Shown here in pieces: positions 44,595-52,595 of a DNA stretch of 64,000 bases (the stretch's first letter is position 1; every line of letters starts with the position of its first letter). The translations under genes and the position numbers were made by a program. Location of the stretch: positions 25,450-89,449 of the IMG/VR virus record IMGVR_UViG_3300025853_000048. The stretch is one strand, 5' to 3'. The stretch comes from a virus. The notes below the pieces were generated by a model. That model was not told the origin of the DNA. It made no database searches and saw nothing but the letters and a program-made list of their open reading frames with translations.

Positions 44595-44831
44595 TTAATT
44601 CAAACGTTGATTCAGGATTTTTTGCAAGGCGGTGTCCGGTGGGACAACCGGTTCAATTGCGTTGATCGAAACCTGATATTTGCGACCTTGGTAGTCCACT
44701 TCGATGGATGATGTCGGTTTTCCCTCCATGTCCATCTCAATCGCAGTTTCGCAACCCGGAATCTTGTCGATCCGAGCGGCGAAAACAAACGCATCCAGGG
44801 CGTGGTCCATTGACTTAAAATGTTCGTTCAT
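44595..44831 (-). CDS. Small hypothetical protein, 78 aa
   Basis: A small acidic protein (MNEHFKSMDHALDAFVFAAR) with short beta strands in the C-terminal half (SIEVDYQGRKYQVSINAIEP). It overlaps the next upstream gene by 4 bases. No family recognised. Confidence 0.6.
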   Translation of the reverse strand: MNEHFKSMDHALDAFVFAARIDKIPGCETAIEMDMEGKPTSSIEVDYQGRKYQVSINAIEPVVPPDTALQKILNQRLN

Positions 44832-45103
44832 CGTGGCAACTCCCCTACCCTAGCGTTGATCCAGGTTTCGTTGATTGCGTCTGCCAGAAGCGGAACTTCG
44901 TCTGCTGGAAAACCAGGTGCGAGAACCTTCTTCACATGGACGTACGAAATGATTTCATCGAACACCTCGCCGTGTTCGTCAGCACTGATGATTTCCTGAG
45001 TTTCGTACTCAATTTCCACTTCGTATTCCCGTCCCTTCCACTCCTGGTGCTGCACGGTGGTTGGTGATTCGTTTATTTTTGGTGGTTGGTGTGTAGTTGT
45101 CAT
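44828..45103 (-). CDS. Small hypothetical protein, 91 aa
   Basis: Start at 45103 (MTTTHQPPKINESPTTVQHQ). A disordered N-terminus leads to a beta-rich stretch (YEVEIEYETQEIISADEHGE) and a helical end (ADEVPLLADAINETW). No family recognised. It is tightly packed with its neighbours. Confidence 0.6.
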   Translation of the reverse strand: MTTTHQPPKINESPTTVQHQEWKGREYEVEIEYETQEIISADEHGEVFDEIISYVHVKKVLAPGFPADEVPLLADAINETWINARVGELPR

Positions 45104-45104
45104 T

Positions 45105-45299
45105 TTATTGATTGGGTTTGGCTTCGGTGAGCCGTTCAAGTTCTGCCTCTACCGTGGTCGCTAACGACCGGATGGCTCGCCAACGTTTGTCCAGTCCATC
45201 GATGTTGAATACAGCGTTGGCGGCATCACTGAGTAGGTCGCCAGCCGATTCCAGGTCATCAACAGCCTGGGTGTAGAGATCTTCGGTTTGTTCGGTCAT
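45105..45299 (-). CDS. Small helical protein, 64 aa
   Basis: Start at 45299 (MTEQTEDLYTQAVDDLESAG). The alternative 45320 start overlaps the neighbouring gene more. Composition suggests a two-helix hairpin (LATTVEAELERLTEAKPNQ at the end). No family recognised. Confidence 0.6.
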   Translation of the reverse strand: MTEQTEDLYTQAVDDLESAGDLLSDAANAVFNIDGLDKRWRAIRSLATTVEAELERLTEAKPNQ

Positions 45300-45306
45300 G
45301 GTTGGT

Positions 45307-45780
45307 TTAAAGTTCGGCATTCTTGACCGCTGCCTCGCAAATCTCTTTTAGTTGTCGCTCTGCGCGGCAGCGGATCCGCACCCGCGAAAAGCCCCATAAA
45401 ATCGTTTCGATATCTTGTTCGTGCGCGATTTCAAACTCCCTGCACATTCCATGAATGTCTCGCTCTAATTGTTCGAGGTCAACATCACGCTTTTTGCGGA
45501 GGGTTTGAGGATCGATAATCCCCCGCTCGGCCTTGCTAGCCATGTCGGGATCAAACCCATTTACTTTCGCCCAGTCAGGCAACGTTAAACCCTTATCAAG
45601 GCGAGCTTGTTTTAGTTTCCTGCCCGCGTCCTGCCATTGCCTCATTTCTGCGGGGCATTCCCCGGTGCCGTCACAGCGGTCGCAGAAAATGCCCGATCCC
45701 GAGGCAGTCACTGCCCCTAGCCCACTACCGCAACAGGTCCAGCAGGTTATTTTTTTGCTGCTTTTTTCTTGCTCGCTCAT
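45307..45780 (-). CDS. Zinc-finger plus HTH-like regulatory protein
   Basis: A 157-residue protein. CWTCCGSGLG and CDRCDGTGECP form DnaJ-type zinc knuckles (residues 13-43). A helix-turn-helix-like segment (QARLDKGLTLPDWAKVNGFD) follows at about 58-77. The C-terminus is helical. DNA binding is likely. It overlaps the upstream gene at one base, TGA/ATG fashion. Confidence 0.7.
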   Translation of the reverse strand: MSEQEKSSKKITCWTCCGSGLGAVTASGSGIFCDRCDGTGECPAEMRQWQDAGRKLKQARLDKGLTLPDWAKVNGFDPDMASKAERGIIDPQTLRKKRDVDLEQLERDIHGMCREFEIAHEQDIETILWGFSRVRIRCRAERQLKEICEAAVKNAEL

Positions 45781-46061
45781 CAGTCTTTCGGGTTCAGGTA
45801 ATCCTCCAGTTTGATAATATCCGCATCAGTCAAAACCGTCGCGTTCCATCCGCTCCGGTTATACGGGTTTGTCGTGTAGATAACGATGATATCGCCATCA
45901 ACGCTTGCGAACTGGAACATTCGCGATTCCTCCCGGTCACTCAGCCAGATGATATGACCCAGTTTCGCGAAGGAACTGCTTACAGCGGCCAGGAATGATT
46001 CTTTGGAATAAAACCATTTCTCGCCAGTTTTTTTCGGTTTTTCAATTGTGCTATTACTCAT
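45780..46061 (-). CDS. Small hypothetical protein, 93 aa
   Basis: A short mixed protein with an aromatic patch (FAKLGHIIWLSDREESRMFQ) and an alternating strand region (GDIIVIYTTNPYNRSGW). No family recognised. Its stop and the next start share bases. Confidence 0.6.
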   Translation of the reverse strand: MSNSTIEKPKKTGEKWFYSKESFLAAVSSSFAKLGHIIWLSDREESRMFQFASVDGDIIVIYTTNPYNRSGWNATVLTDADIIKLEDYLNPKD

Positions 46062-46080
46062 TTTTCTAATCTCTATTTTT

Positions 46081-46674
46081 CTATTTTACTACTGAAACAC
46101 CTACTAAATGTTCGCATTGGCGTATAAGTTCCCAATATTCCGGAAAAATTTCATATTGCTTGACCTGGTAATATTTCGCGGTGTGATTTGCTTTTGGTTT
46201 GCGATCTACGTTTATGTCATGAACCTTTTGCGCCACCCCTGCTTTTTCCAGGGCTGATAATATGCGTGCTGCCGAGTGAGCATCCATGTCCATGTGGATC
46301 AGGAGGTTTTTCAGCAACGCCGAATTCAGTTTGTCCTGTGGCAATTCGGCCAACGGAATAAGAACGCTCAACGGGGTAGCCAGCGGAAAGGCACACATCA
46401 GGTTGGATACCCGTTCGTCGTCCTGTTGCCAACGCCCCAGTATGGTTGTTAGCGCCAACCTGCCGTTGTGGGTCAGATGATAGTTGTATCGACCCTTGTT
46501 GCCTTTCCTGCTACACCGCAAAAACTTCTCATTCAGCAGGAATATTGACCGGTTGATGGCCGTATTATTAGTAGTGCGAAGGTCGCCCGAGGTATAACCC
46601 TCCGGTCTATCAGCCAGGAGCAGAATAGCAATGTCGCCAGTTAATAACTGGTCGCTTAATTCGTTAATAATCAT
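46081..46674 (-). CDS. Winged-helix-type protein, 197 aa
   Basis: Start chosen at 46674 (MIINELSDQLLTGDIAILLL), which overlaps the neighbour by 11 bases; a longer frame to 46719 is less likely. Two winged-helix-like units seem present: residues about 15-85 (EGYTSGDLRTTNNTAINRSI) and about 120-170 (MDMDAHSAARILSALEKAGV). Probably a DNA-binding replication accessory or regulator. No family named. Confidence 0.65.
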   Translation of the reverse strand: MIINELSDQLLTGDIAILLLADRPEGYTSGDLRTTNNTAINRSIFLLNEKFLRCSRKGNKGRYNYHLTHNGRLALTTILGRWQQDDERVSNLMCAFPLATPLSVLIPLAELPQDKLNSALLKNLLIHMDMDAHSAARILSALEKAGVAQKVHDINVDRKPKANHTAKYYQVKQYEIFPEYWELIRQCEHLVGVSVVK

Positions 46675-47053
46675 GCTGCCCGTTGTTAAATTTTCTTTCC
46701 CATTTCTCCCGAATTTCATCGAAACTCGGAAACTCTATGCACTCCCAGACCGGGAACACCAGATGACACATGTTCTCATGCATTGCTAGGGCTTGCTCCA
46801 GGTTGCCGCCGCATTTCTGCTCAACTCCGTTACTCATTCCCCCACTGACCGTGGTGCGCCAGTGCAATTCTTCCGATCCGCGAACCTCGCTCAATACGTG
46901 GAAGCGAGTTACGACCGACACCCCGTTGCGAGACATCTCTGCAACGCGCCTCTCATCCTCGGTAAGTTCAGCCTTGGTTTGCCAACCGATCTCGGGGCGC
47001 ACGCGCTTTGGTGTTCCGAGTTGGGTCAGTTTGTAATAGTTTTCAGTTGTCAT
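46664..47053 (-). CDS. Hypothetical protein, 129 aa
   Basis: The N-terminus (MTTENYYKLTQLGTPKRVRP) and a C-terminal segment (EIREKWERKFNNGQHDY) look ordinary. The middle contains several Cys, Trp and His residues. No family recognised. It overlaps the winged-helix gene. Confidence 0.6.
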   Translation of the reverse strand: MTTENYYKLTQLGTPKRVRPEIGWQTKAELTEDERRVAEMSRNGVSVVTRFHVLSEVRGSEELHWRTTVSGGMSNGVEQKCGGNLEQALAMHENMCHLVFPVWECIEFPSFDEIREKWERKFNNGQHDY

Positions 47054-47085
47054 GGTTTAGTGGATTTTTTTGTTTGTGGTTTAGG

Positions 47086-47328
47086 TTAGAGTGTTTTTAT
47101 GATGTGGGAAATATGAGCTCGCTTGGCGAGTATCTTCGCCATGATCGGCTTGTCCTGCCGGTCTACAGCGTCAACAAACAGTTCGTGCAGAAAATCATCA
47201 ACTTCCTCCACCAGTGCGCTGATTAGTGACAGGTCGGTGACCATGCGGCTGGTATCTCTGTGCATCGCCTCGAATTTGCTGATTAGTTCCTCTACTTGTT
47301 CTTCTTTTGTTTTGTCGGGTTGACTCAT
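47086..47328 (-). CDS. Small helical protein, 80 aa
   Basis: Strongly helical throughout (EEQVEELISKFEAMHRDTSR, then VEEVDDFLHELFVDAVDRQ), perhaps a small coiled-coil partner of a neighbouring replication protein. No family recognised. Confidence 0.65.
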   Translation of the reverse strand: MSQPDKTKEEQVEELISKFEAMHRDTSRMVTDLSLISALVEEVDDFLHELFVDAVDRQDKPIMAKILAKRAHISHIIKTL

Positions 47329-47366
47329 CTTTTTTGTTATCTTTCTATTTTTTCTTTTTCTATATA

Positions 47367-48716
47367 CTAAAACGTCTTCTGTTGAAACGCAGTAATATTT
47401 TGTTTAAATACTAATCTTGTCTCTCCTACCCCGCAATTTCGACCCTTCGCAACAATGAAATCCACTTCCTTTGAATCTGGATCATATTCATCATCATCTT
47501 CGTCATCATCTTCGTCATTTTCAACTTTATGTAGGAAAGCAATTACATCTGCATCTTGCTCAATGCTGCCGCTTGACCGCAAATCACTAGGTCTGGGTCT
47601 ACGCTTTTGCGTCTCCGGTCCCCGGTTGAGTTGAGCTAGGCAAATAAGCGGGATGCCATAGCGGGATACTATGTTTTTGAAAAATATTGATTTGAGCGTT
47701 GTTTCGCGAGTTTCGTTCTCGCACGGGAAGTCCGATTCAGCTAACTGCAGGTAGTCAACAAACAAACATTTAATGTCATGCTCCTGCACCCACTGCCGAA
47801 CCTGAACATCAATTTCCGAAAGTTTCAGTCCCGGCATGTCGTTGACCCAGATCGGCCACTCTGCCATTTTCCCTGCTGCTACCATGAATTTGTTAAAACT
47901 GGCCTCACCCCCCGCATTAAACTTGCCATACTCCAATACATCAGCAGGTATCTTTGCTGTATGGCTGATGGCGCGTTGAACCAGTCTTTCAGCCGTCGTT
48001 TCCAGGGATATGATGCCTACCGGGATTTTGTTAGTAGCCAGGTGTTCCGCCCATTGGGCCGCTAAAGACGTTTTGCCGGTCGATGGTCTGGCTGCTAAAA
48101 TGATATACTCGGGCTGCAACCCATTGAGTAGTGAATCAATGTCAGACATCCCGGTTGATAATCCTGGCAATTGTCCACCTGCCTCATGTCGTTTCTCGAT
48201 CGTTTTAACAAGCTCCAGCGTGGCTTCACGCCAACTTTTCGACTGGGATGGTTTACCTACATCGAGAATCTGAGTCAAACTGGTATCTATGCTTTTAGCC
48301 ACTTCGACTGGATCAGACTTTAGTGACTCAGCTTTGGAGCGATTGCATAGATCCCAGATAGACCGGCTTTGCCAGTTCCTGATAACGGTGTCAAGATCTG
48401 TTCGGAACGCCGCTTCCGATGACTTCGGAACTGACAGGATGATTTCAGGAATGCTCTTGTTACCGTTGACCTTTTCATAGTGCCCATCGCTCCGCAAGTG
48501 GGCGGCTAAAACCATCGGGTCAATGTCCGACTCCCCTGCCCTGTCCAACTCCACCAATGTTTGGAAAATCAGCCGGTAAGCAGGACTGTAAAAAGCCTGA
48601 GGTTTTACCTCTGCCGCAGCTACAGGGATCAGGGATGGATCTTTCACCAAACACCCGAGAACCGCTACCTCCGCGTTGACGTTGGAGGGAAGATTTTCTA
48701 ACACATTGTCTCCCAT
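47367..48716 (-). CDS. DnaB-type replicative helicase
   Basis: A 449-residue ring helicase. The N-terminal DnaB domain is residues 1-110. The RecA-like core begins with GLSTGMSDIDSLLNGLQPEY and has Walker A AARPSTGKTSL (about 206-216), Walker B-type CLFVDYLQLAES near 307, and RGPETQKRRPRPSDLRSSGS, a DnaB signature, near 362. An acidic stretch (ENDEDDDEDDDEYDPDSK) sits just before the C-terminus. It unwinds the phage replication fork and probably partners with the 48720-49733 protein. Confidence 0.95.
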   Translation of the reverse strand: MGDNVLENLPSNVNAEVAVLGCLVKDPSLIPVAAAEVKPQAFYSPAYRLIFQTLVELDRAGESDIDPMVLAAHLRSDGHYEKVNGNKSIPEIILSVPKSSEAAFRTDLDTVIRNWQSRSIWDLCNRSKAESLKSDPVEVAKSIDTSLTQILDVGKPSQSKSWREATLELVKTIEKRHEAGGQLPGLSTGMSDIDSLLNGLQPEYIILAARPSTGKTSLAAQWAEHLATNKIPVGIISLETTAERLVQRAISHTAKIPADVLEYGKFNAGGEASFNKFMVAAGKMAEWPIWVNDMPGLKLSEIDVQVRQWVQEHDIKCLFVDYLQLAESDFPCENETRETTLKSIFFKNIVSRYGIPLICLAQLNRGPETQKRRPRPSDLRSSGSIEQDADVIAFLHKVENDEDDDEDDDEYDPDSKEVDFIVAKGRNCGVGETRLVFKQNITAFQQKTF

Positions 48717-48719
48717 GAT

Positions 48720-49733
48720 TTATCCTTTGATGATTTCCAGTTTCCACTCCTGGTTCTTGCTTGGTTTCGGCCTGTTGTTTTTTCGTTGCTTGTCGGCCTG
48801 TCTTCGCCATTTCTCTGCCCGGGACCGTTCGCTCTGCCCTCCGGATTCAAAAAAGTTGTATCGCCGATGCGGTGGTTTGTCAGGGTCCGAAGCTAACCAC
48901 TCCCGAACCAACTGCCACGGGTATTCCGCGAACGATTCAATGTTTTGAGCAATTGCCGACATCTCCGCTGCGGTAACTGCAGGCTTCCAGGAACCATCCG
49001 GTTTGAGATTTTGCGTTTGCCTGACCACCTCATCCGCATCAGGGGCCCCTGGAGGTTGGTGATGCTTTTGCCGTTTCTTCTTTTCAGGCGGCTTCTCTTC
49101 ATTTCTGTTCTCGCTGTTCTCGCTGATCGGCGAGTTGATGATCGCGGCTGCTTTTTCGTGGATAGACTTTTTCATCTCCTCAACGCAATCCCCCTGGGGG
49201 GTTTGGGGGGTACTCTTCTTATCTACTCTATTCTTATCTATTCTAGCGTTACTTTCCGTAACGCCCGTTACGTTACTCTGTGACGCTTTCTTTTTCTCCC
49301 TGTACTTCTTCTGTCTTTCGGCATTTGTCATCGCCGGTCCACGCGCCTTTTGAGTCACGTTAAACTCCGTGAAGTTAGGAAACATAAGGGATGAGCCGTC
49401 TAAGCCAACAACCCAGCCAACCTTTTCCATGGCTTTGCCGAGCAATGGCATTTGGGCGATATGATCGATGTAACTGAGGTCCATCAAGTCGGAAACTCCC
49501 TCGTCATCGAGCATCTCGTTGAGGGTTGACCAAACGTCGAGTAACGCACCGCATAACGCTCCTGTTACGCTGTGTAACGACGGCGTAACGGTTTTCGTTA
49601 CGCCGTTACTGGGTGTGTATCCTGCTTGTTCCAGGTTCCAGATTTTGAAATCATCCTGGGAAATCAGGTATTTTGCCATGGCAACAACCTTCGGATCCCT
49701 CCGCAACTGAGCTCGCATTTTAATCCAACTCAT
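48720..49733 (-). CDS. Replication initiator/helicase-loader-like protein with internal iterons
   Basis: A 337-residue protein just upstream of the helicase. The N-terminal third (MSWIKMRAQLRRDPKVVAMA, then LYSYIDHI-type segment) is typical of phage replication proteins with an N-terminal winged helix. A Lys/Glu-rich linker (NAERQKKYREKKKASQSNV) is followed by a C-terminal WKPAVTAAEMSAIAQNIESF region. Its own gene contains two clusters of CGTTAC/GTAACG repeats (49246-49276 and 49541-49609), so it may bind them as an origin, as lambda O does. Exact family unknown. Confidence 0.75.
   Translation of the reverse strand: MSWIKMRAQLRRDPKVVAMAKYLISQDDFKIWNLEQAGYTPSNGVTKTVTPSLHSVTGALCGALLDVWSTLNEMLDDEGVSDLMDLSYIDHIAQMPLLGKAMEKVGWVVGLDGSSLMFPNFTEFNVTQKARGPAMTNAERQKKYREKKKASQSNVTGVTESNARIDKNRVDKKSTPQTPQGDCVEEMKKSIHEKAAAIINSPISENSENRNEEKPPEKKKRQKHHQPPGAPDADEVVRQTQNLKPDGSWKPAVTAAEMSAIAQNIESFAEYPWQLVREWLASDPDKPPHRRYNFFESGGQSERSRAEKWRRQADKQRKNNRPKPSKNQEWKLEIIKG
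49246..49276. repeat. Iteron-like cluster A (CGTTAC/GTAACG)
   Basis: Four copies of the hexamer or its complement within 31 bases, two directly abutting at 49266-49276 (CGTTACGTTAC). It lies inside the replication gene and could be part of an origin. Confidence 0.7.
49541..49609. repeat. Iteron-like cluster B (CGTTAC/GTAACG)
   Basis: Seven copies in 69 bases, in both orientations: 49541, 49553 (one variant), 49564, 49574, 49583, 49596 and 49604. This density exceeds what the protein frame needs, and the position inside a replication gene resembles lambdoid origins. A codon-choice artefact in a GTN-rich frame is the alternative. Confidence 0.7.
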
Positions 49734-50038
49734 TACGCTGCCCTCCTTGCCATGCCCTGATGATGATGCTTGATTAAAAACTCCGTCTGCTCATCCGGAT
49801 CAATCAGCATGCCCTGCAGTTCGCCGTTACCGTTGTATTTGCGATCCGGCAAGTTTTCGTCTTTGAATTCCGCGATGCATTCCACGGGGGTTACCCATGT
49901 GTCCCAGGCGGCTTGCAGTTCCCCGTCTACTTCGTGGAGTCCCACCCACGCTCCGGGGTTCTTGTAGATAGCAACTGTGTTTAGTATGCGCGTTGCGCCC
50001 TCGATTTGGTAAAGGAAGTTGTTCTTCAATTCAATCAT
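49733..50038 (-). CDS. Small hypothetical protein, 101 aa
   Basis: Start at 50038 (MIELKNNFLYQIEGATRILN). It contains PVECIAEFKDENLPDRKYNG and an end with HHHQGMARRAA. It overlaps the replication gene by one base. No family recognised. Between it and 50327 there are about 290 bases without a gene. Confidence 0.6.
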   Translation of the reverse strand: MIELKNNFLYQIEGATRILNTVAIYKNPGAWVGLHEVDGELQAAWDTWVTPVECIAEFKDENLPDRKYNGNGELQGMLIDPDEQTEFLIKHHHQGMARRAA

Positions 50039-50326
50039 AATAAGGTCGGTTTGCACCGATGGTGGTGCTGTTAAACTTTGACTTGGATACGATTAGCCCC
50101 GATTCAGCCAGTCTCCTATTTGGAGACGCGGTTTGAACGAGTTTGAGAGCATCCCTGCCCTATTTTTCGCTTGCGTCTTTGAACGATGACGCGTTTATTG
50201 CCCGAAGGAGTTCCTATGTTCATCTGTGGTGGATAGCTGTTGGAATTCTATAAGGGCCGTGGATGAGAGAGGGGATTTCTCTTGTTCGCAGGCCCTTTTT
50301 CTTTTCTATTTTAGTTTGATCAGTAT
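50039..50326. other. Intergenic region with hairpins, no gene
   Basis: No supported coding frame. A perfect inverted repeat GTCTCC...GGAGAC lies near 50111-50127. A terminator-like unit, AGGGCC at about 50251 pairing with GGCCCT before TTTTT (about 50290), faces the plus strand. The remainder shows nothing. Confidence 0.5.
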
Positions 50327-50788
50327 TTAACCGATCTTGATAGTTTTGGGTGCTTGTGTTTTCCCTTTTAACACCCGCCATTGCTCGGCAGGGAGTAACT
50401 CCCGAAAGTGGGAGGATAAAAATGTCATCAACTTCGTCTTGCGCTTGGTGCTCCAACGCGCCTCGCGAATAAAATGACTGGCACACTGCTCGATTGAGTA
50501 ACCCTGGTCAAGAACCAGGGGTTCGGCATCCACGGCAATACGTGAGAGTTTTTGATTCTCAAAAAACCGTTGCAGGTAGAGTTGCAACGCGGCCCGCTTC
50601 GCTTCCGGCCATTTGCCTAAATCAATAAAGAAATCGACGCACGATTTAATCGATCCATAACCCTTCTCGCTGATCAGAAGTTCAGCCGCCTCGCCAAAAC
50701 CAGCGTATTTCTTGTTGCTGGTGCGGCGTTGCTTGCGTGGTGGAGGCGCATCTTGCGCGAGTTTGATCAGTTCATCTGCTTGGCTCAT
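50327..50788 (-). CDS. Hypothetical helical protein, 153 aa
   Basis: A basic helical protein starting MSQADELIKLAQDAPPPRKQ. Two similar units (YAGFGEAAELLISEKGYGSI and AVDAEPLVLDQGYSIEQCAS) each hold an 'E/D...LLI/VLD..GYS/GI..C..FFI/HFI' pattern, about 60 residues apart: an internal duplication, perhaps of a small DNA-binding fold. It lies next to the RHH regulators in the early region. Confidence 0.65.
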   Translation of the reverse strand: MSQADELIKLAQDAPPPRKQRRTSNKKYAGFGEAAELLISEKGYGSIKSCVDFFIDLGKWPEAKRAALQLYLQRFFENQKLSRIAVDAEPLVLDQGYSIEQCASHFIREARWSTKRKTKLMTFLSSHFRELLPAEQWRVLKGKTQAPKTIKIG

Positions 50789-50823
50789 ACCCTAATGAAG
50801 ATAAGTTGATCCCGCAGGTTGAC

Positions 50824-51021
50824 TTATGCCGTCTTCCTTTTCCGGTTCGGTCCGTATAAATGTATATTCACCTTCCCGGATTGAAATTTTGGTAGACTGA
50901 ACTTAACCGCACGCCGGATGATCTCGGCCTTTGGCATCCCAGTTGCAGTGTGAATCTTTTCAATGAGCTCTGCTTCGGGTTCATCGTAGCGTGTGGGTAT
51001 TGGATTGGTTTTCATTGCCAT
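50824..51021 (-). CDS. Ribbon-helix-helix regulator 1
   Basis: A 65-residue protein. TNPIPTRYDEPEAELIEKIH (strand and first helix) and GMPKAEIIRRAVKFSLPKF (second helix) are a standard MetJ/Arc-like RHH fold. Its plus-strand neighbour at 51146 is a paralogue with nearly the same motif. The promoter before it (TTGCAT, 16, TATACA) ends about at the ATG, so its transcript may be leaderless. It is probably a repressor of the divergent gene or of itself. Confidence 0.8.
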   Translation of the reverse strand: MAMKTNPIPTRYDEPEAELIEKIHTATGMPKAEIIRRAVKFSLPKFQSGKVNIHLYGPNRKRKTA

Positions 51022-51028
51022 GAGAATA

Positions 51029-51056
51029 TGTATAATTAATTATCTGTTAGATGCAA
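51029..51056 (-). promoter_or_regulatory. σ70-like promoter for RHH regulator 1
   Basis: Minus-strand TTGCAT (51056-51051), 16-base spacer, TATACA (51034-51029). The predicted start is within a base or two of the ATG at 51021. The spacer includes a TAATTAATTA palindrome that could be an operator. Confidence 0.6.
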
Positions 51057-51122
51057 ATAGAAAAATGACGTTTTTATCTCTCGTATACACAATTCTTTTC
51101 TTTCAGGTTAATTAGAACTGCG

Positions 51123-51128
51123 TATAAT
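51123..51128 (+). promoter_or_regulatory. TATAAT -10 box before RHH regulator 2
   Basis: TATAAT stands 18 bases before the ATG at 51146, but no good -35 box is visible 17 bases upstream. It may need an activator, or use an extended -10 element. Confidence 0.45.
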
Positions 51129-51145
51129 CATCGCACGATGATGAA

Positions 51146-51385
51146 ATGAGTGCTAAAAAAGCCAACCCGATACCCACCCGATACGATGACGAAACCACCG
51201 AGAAGTTGGAGCGGATCAACAAAGCCACGGGGATACCCACGGCTGAAATCATCCGACGTGCGGTTAAGTTCGCCCTGGATAATGCCAGGGATGCCCGCAG
51301 TTTGGAGTTCCTGCTGGGCGACCGGGATATGATCGAAGAAATTTTCGGTCCCCTTGAGGAAGATGGAAAATCGAAGGATGGTTAG
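51146..51385 (+). CDS. Ribbon-helix-helix regulator 2 (divergent paralogue)
   Basis: A 79-residue protein with NPIPTRYDDETTEKLERINK and TGIPTAEIIRRAVKFALDNA, clearly paralogous to the protein encoded at 50824-51021. It adds a C-terminal acidic helix (LEFLLGDRDMIEEIFGPLEE). The two genes are divergent across about 125 bases, as in two-component repressor switches. It is transcribed towards the small gene at 51429. Confidence 0.8.
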   Translation: MSAKKANPIPTRYDDETTEKLERINKATGIPTAEIIRRAVKFALDNARDARSLEFLLGDRDMIEEIFGPLEEDGKSKDG

Positions 51386-51428
51386 TTGTTTCGTGTAGCA
51401 TATATTTTTCTCATTATAAGTTATTCGA

Positions 51429-51608
51429 GTGGATGGAGCAAATGTGGTTTTGCGAATGGCCGGCACGGCCCGGGTCAACGGCAACATCCTGGAACCTGGT
51501 GGAGCGGCTGTAGTGGAGGGAACTGTTACTATGCAATACTCACCAGCGGAAAAGGAAGCGATGCGTAAAGAGTTGGAGATCATCAACGCTCAACTGGCAA
51601 ATTATTAA
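51429..51608 (+). CDS. Small beta-rich protein, 59 aa
   Basis: A short plus-strand frame after RHH regulator 2. It is started at GTG 51429; ATG 51456 is the alternative. VDGANVVLRMAGTARVNGNI, then LEPGGAAVVEGTVTMQYSPA reads as real protein. It ends IINAQLANY, followed by a terminator. The composition fits a small phage accessory or structural protein; no family named. Confidence 0.5.
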   Translation: MDGANVVLRMAGTARVNGNILEPGGAAVVEGTVTMQYSPAEKEAMRKELEIINAQLANY

Positions 51609-51614
51609 AGATAC

Positions 51615-51648
51615 AAAAAAGCCCGACTGACAACGCCAGTCGGGCTTT
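51615..51648. terminator. Bidirectional intrinsic terminator
   Basis: AAAAAAGCCCGACTG, loop, CAGTCGGGCTTTC with a perfect G/C stem. It separates the plus-strand RHH unit from the minus-strand gene at 51655. Confidence 0.93.
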
Positions 51649-51654
51649 CAATGG

Positions 51655-51915
51655 TCACGCACTCAACCACTCGTAATAGTGCCGATATGGATCGGTGTTT
51701 TCCGAGTGTTTCTCCAAAGTTTCCAGGGACTTTCGAATCACCTCTTTATCCCTGTCATCCAGGTCAAGCGGTGAATCGATCGTCCAATAAAACTCCAGTT
51801 CAGCATGTGCATCGCACACTTCTTGTTGAGCTTTAGGTTTTAGTGTAATCACAACGGATTCCACGAAGCTATTTGCCTGCTCCTCTCGGTCACAGGGCTT
51901 TGCATCAAGTGCCAT
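51655..51915 (-). CDS. Small hypothetical protein, 86 aa
   Basis: Start at 51915 (MALDAKPCDREEQANSFVES), chosen because the longer frame begins inside a terminator. The protein is acidic and helical with a short hydrophobic middle. No family recognised; between two terminators, so independently transcribed. Confidence 0.55.
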   Translation of the reverse strand: MALDAKPCDREEQANSFVESVVITLKPKAQQEVCDAHAELEFYWTIDSPLDLDDRDKEVIRKSLETLEKHSENTDPYRHYYEWLSA

Positions 51916-51920
51916 CACCC

Positions 51921-51952
51921 AAAAAGCCCCGGCACTCAAAGAGCGCCGGGGC
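51921..51952 (-). terminator. Intrinsic terminator (minus strand)
   Basis: The minus strand ends GCCGGGGC with TTTTT after it (plus strand AAAAAGCCCCGGC, loop, GCGCCGGGGC). It ends transcription from the 51969-52532 gene. Confidence 0.85.
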
Positions 51953-51968
51953 GACGGGAAGGAAGAAG

Positions 51969-52532
51969 CTACATGGCATCTACTTCCTTCTTAGACACGA
52001 AACGGTTACCTTGCGGCAGTCTCGCGTTGTAGCAGTGAGCGAAGGGTTGGATGCGCCCAACCTGAAAAGGTTGACACCCCGTCGCATCAGCAACTTTCAA
52101 GCGCAGGGCCAAACAACGCTGCTGGTAATCCAACAGGGGATTAATAAAAGCGTCCCACCCAATGGTGGGTTCGGGTTGGATATCGACAATGCGAATCGTC
52201 TCCCTGCTTGTGCTCCCGTCACTCAACTGAAATTCGAACACGTCGGTTAACTCCTTGTCGCTTGTGAACGAAAAATCGTCATAAGCGAGCTCATAGGAGT
52301 AATCCCCGTCGTATTGAACTTCCAGATTCCCCCACATGCCTGTCGCTACTGCCGATCCTTCAAAAGGAACCGCAATAGCCGACGAGTCTAGTGAACCCTG
52401 GGCTGATATTACTACTACAGAATCGTTACTGGCCGACTCCTGGCCCTCTCCCTTGACTTCGGTTTGCGTCCGCTCGCCAGCCTGTGCTGTATCTTGATTA
52501 CTCACGATGTAAGTATACTGCTCATTGAGCAT
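51969..52532 (-). CDS. Hypothetical beta-rich protein, 187 aa
   Basis: The N-terminus is disordered and rich in Asn, Gln and Thr. Residues about 40-115 look like a compact beta domain (VVVISAQGSLDSSAIAVPFE, then VQYDGDYSYELAYDDF). The C-terminus (LRLKVADATGCQPFQVGRIQ) is basic. No signal peptide. It could be a minor virion or lysogenic protein. It is divergent from the plus-strand regulator at 52596. Confidence 0.6.
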   Translation of the reverse strand: MLNEQYTYIVSNQDTAQAGERTQTEVKGEGQESASNDSVVVISAQGSLDSSAIAVPFEGSAVATGMWGNLEVQYDGDYSYELAYDDFSFTSDKELTDVFEFQLSDGSTSRETIRIVDIQPEPTIGWDAFINPLLDYQQRCLALRLKVADATGCQPFQVGRIQPFAHCYNARLPQGNRFVSKKEVDAM

Positions 52533-52595
52533 TTGTCAATCATTTACTTCACTTTAGGCTTGATTTGTTGCTTTTTTCTGACAGAATTAGCTATT

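Noticed and set aside
51128-51586. 152-codon minus-strand frame opposite the RHH and small plus-strand genes
   Set aside because: It spans two plus-strand genes with their own signals and has no protein-like motifs.
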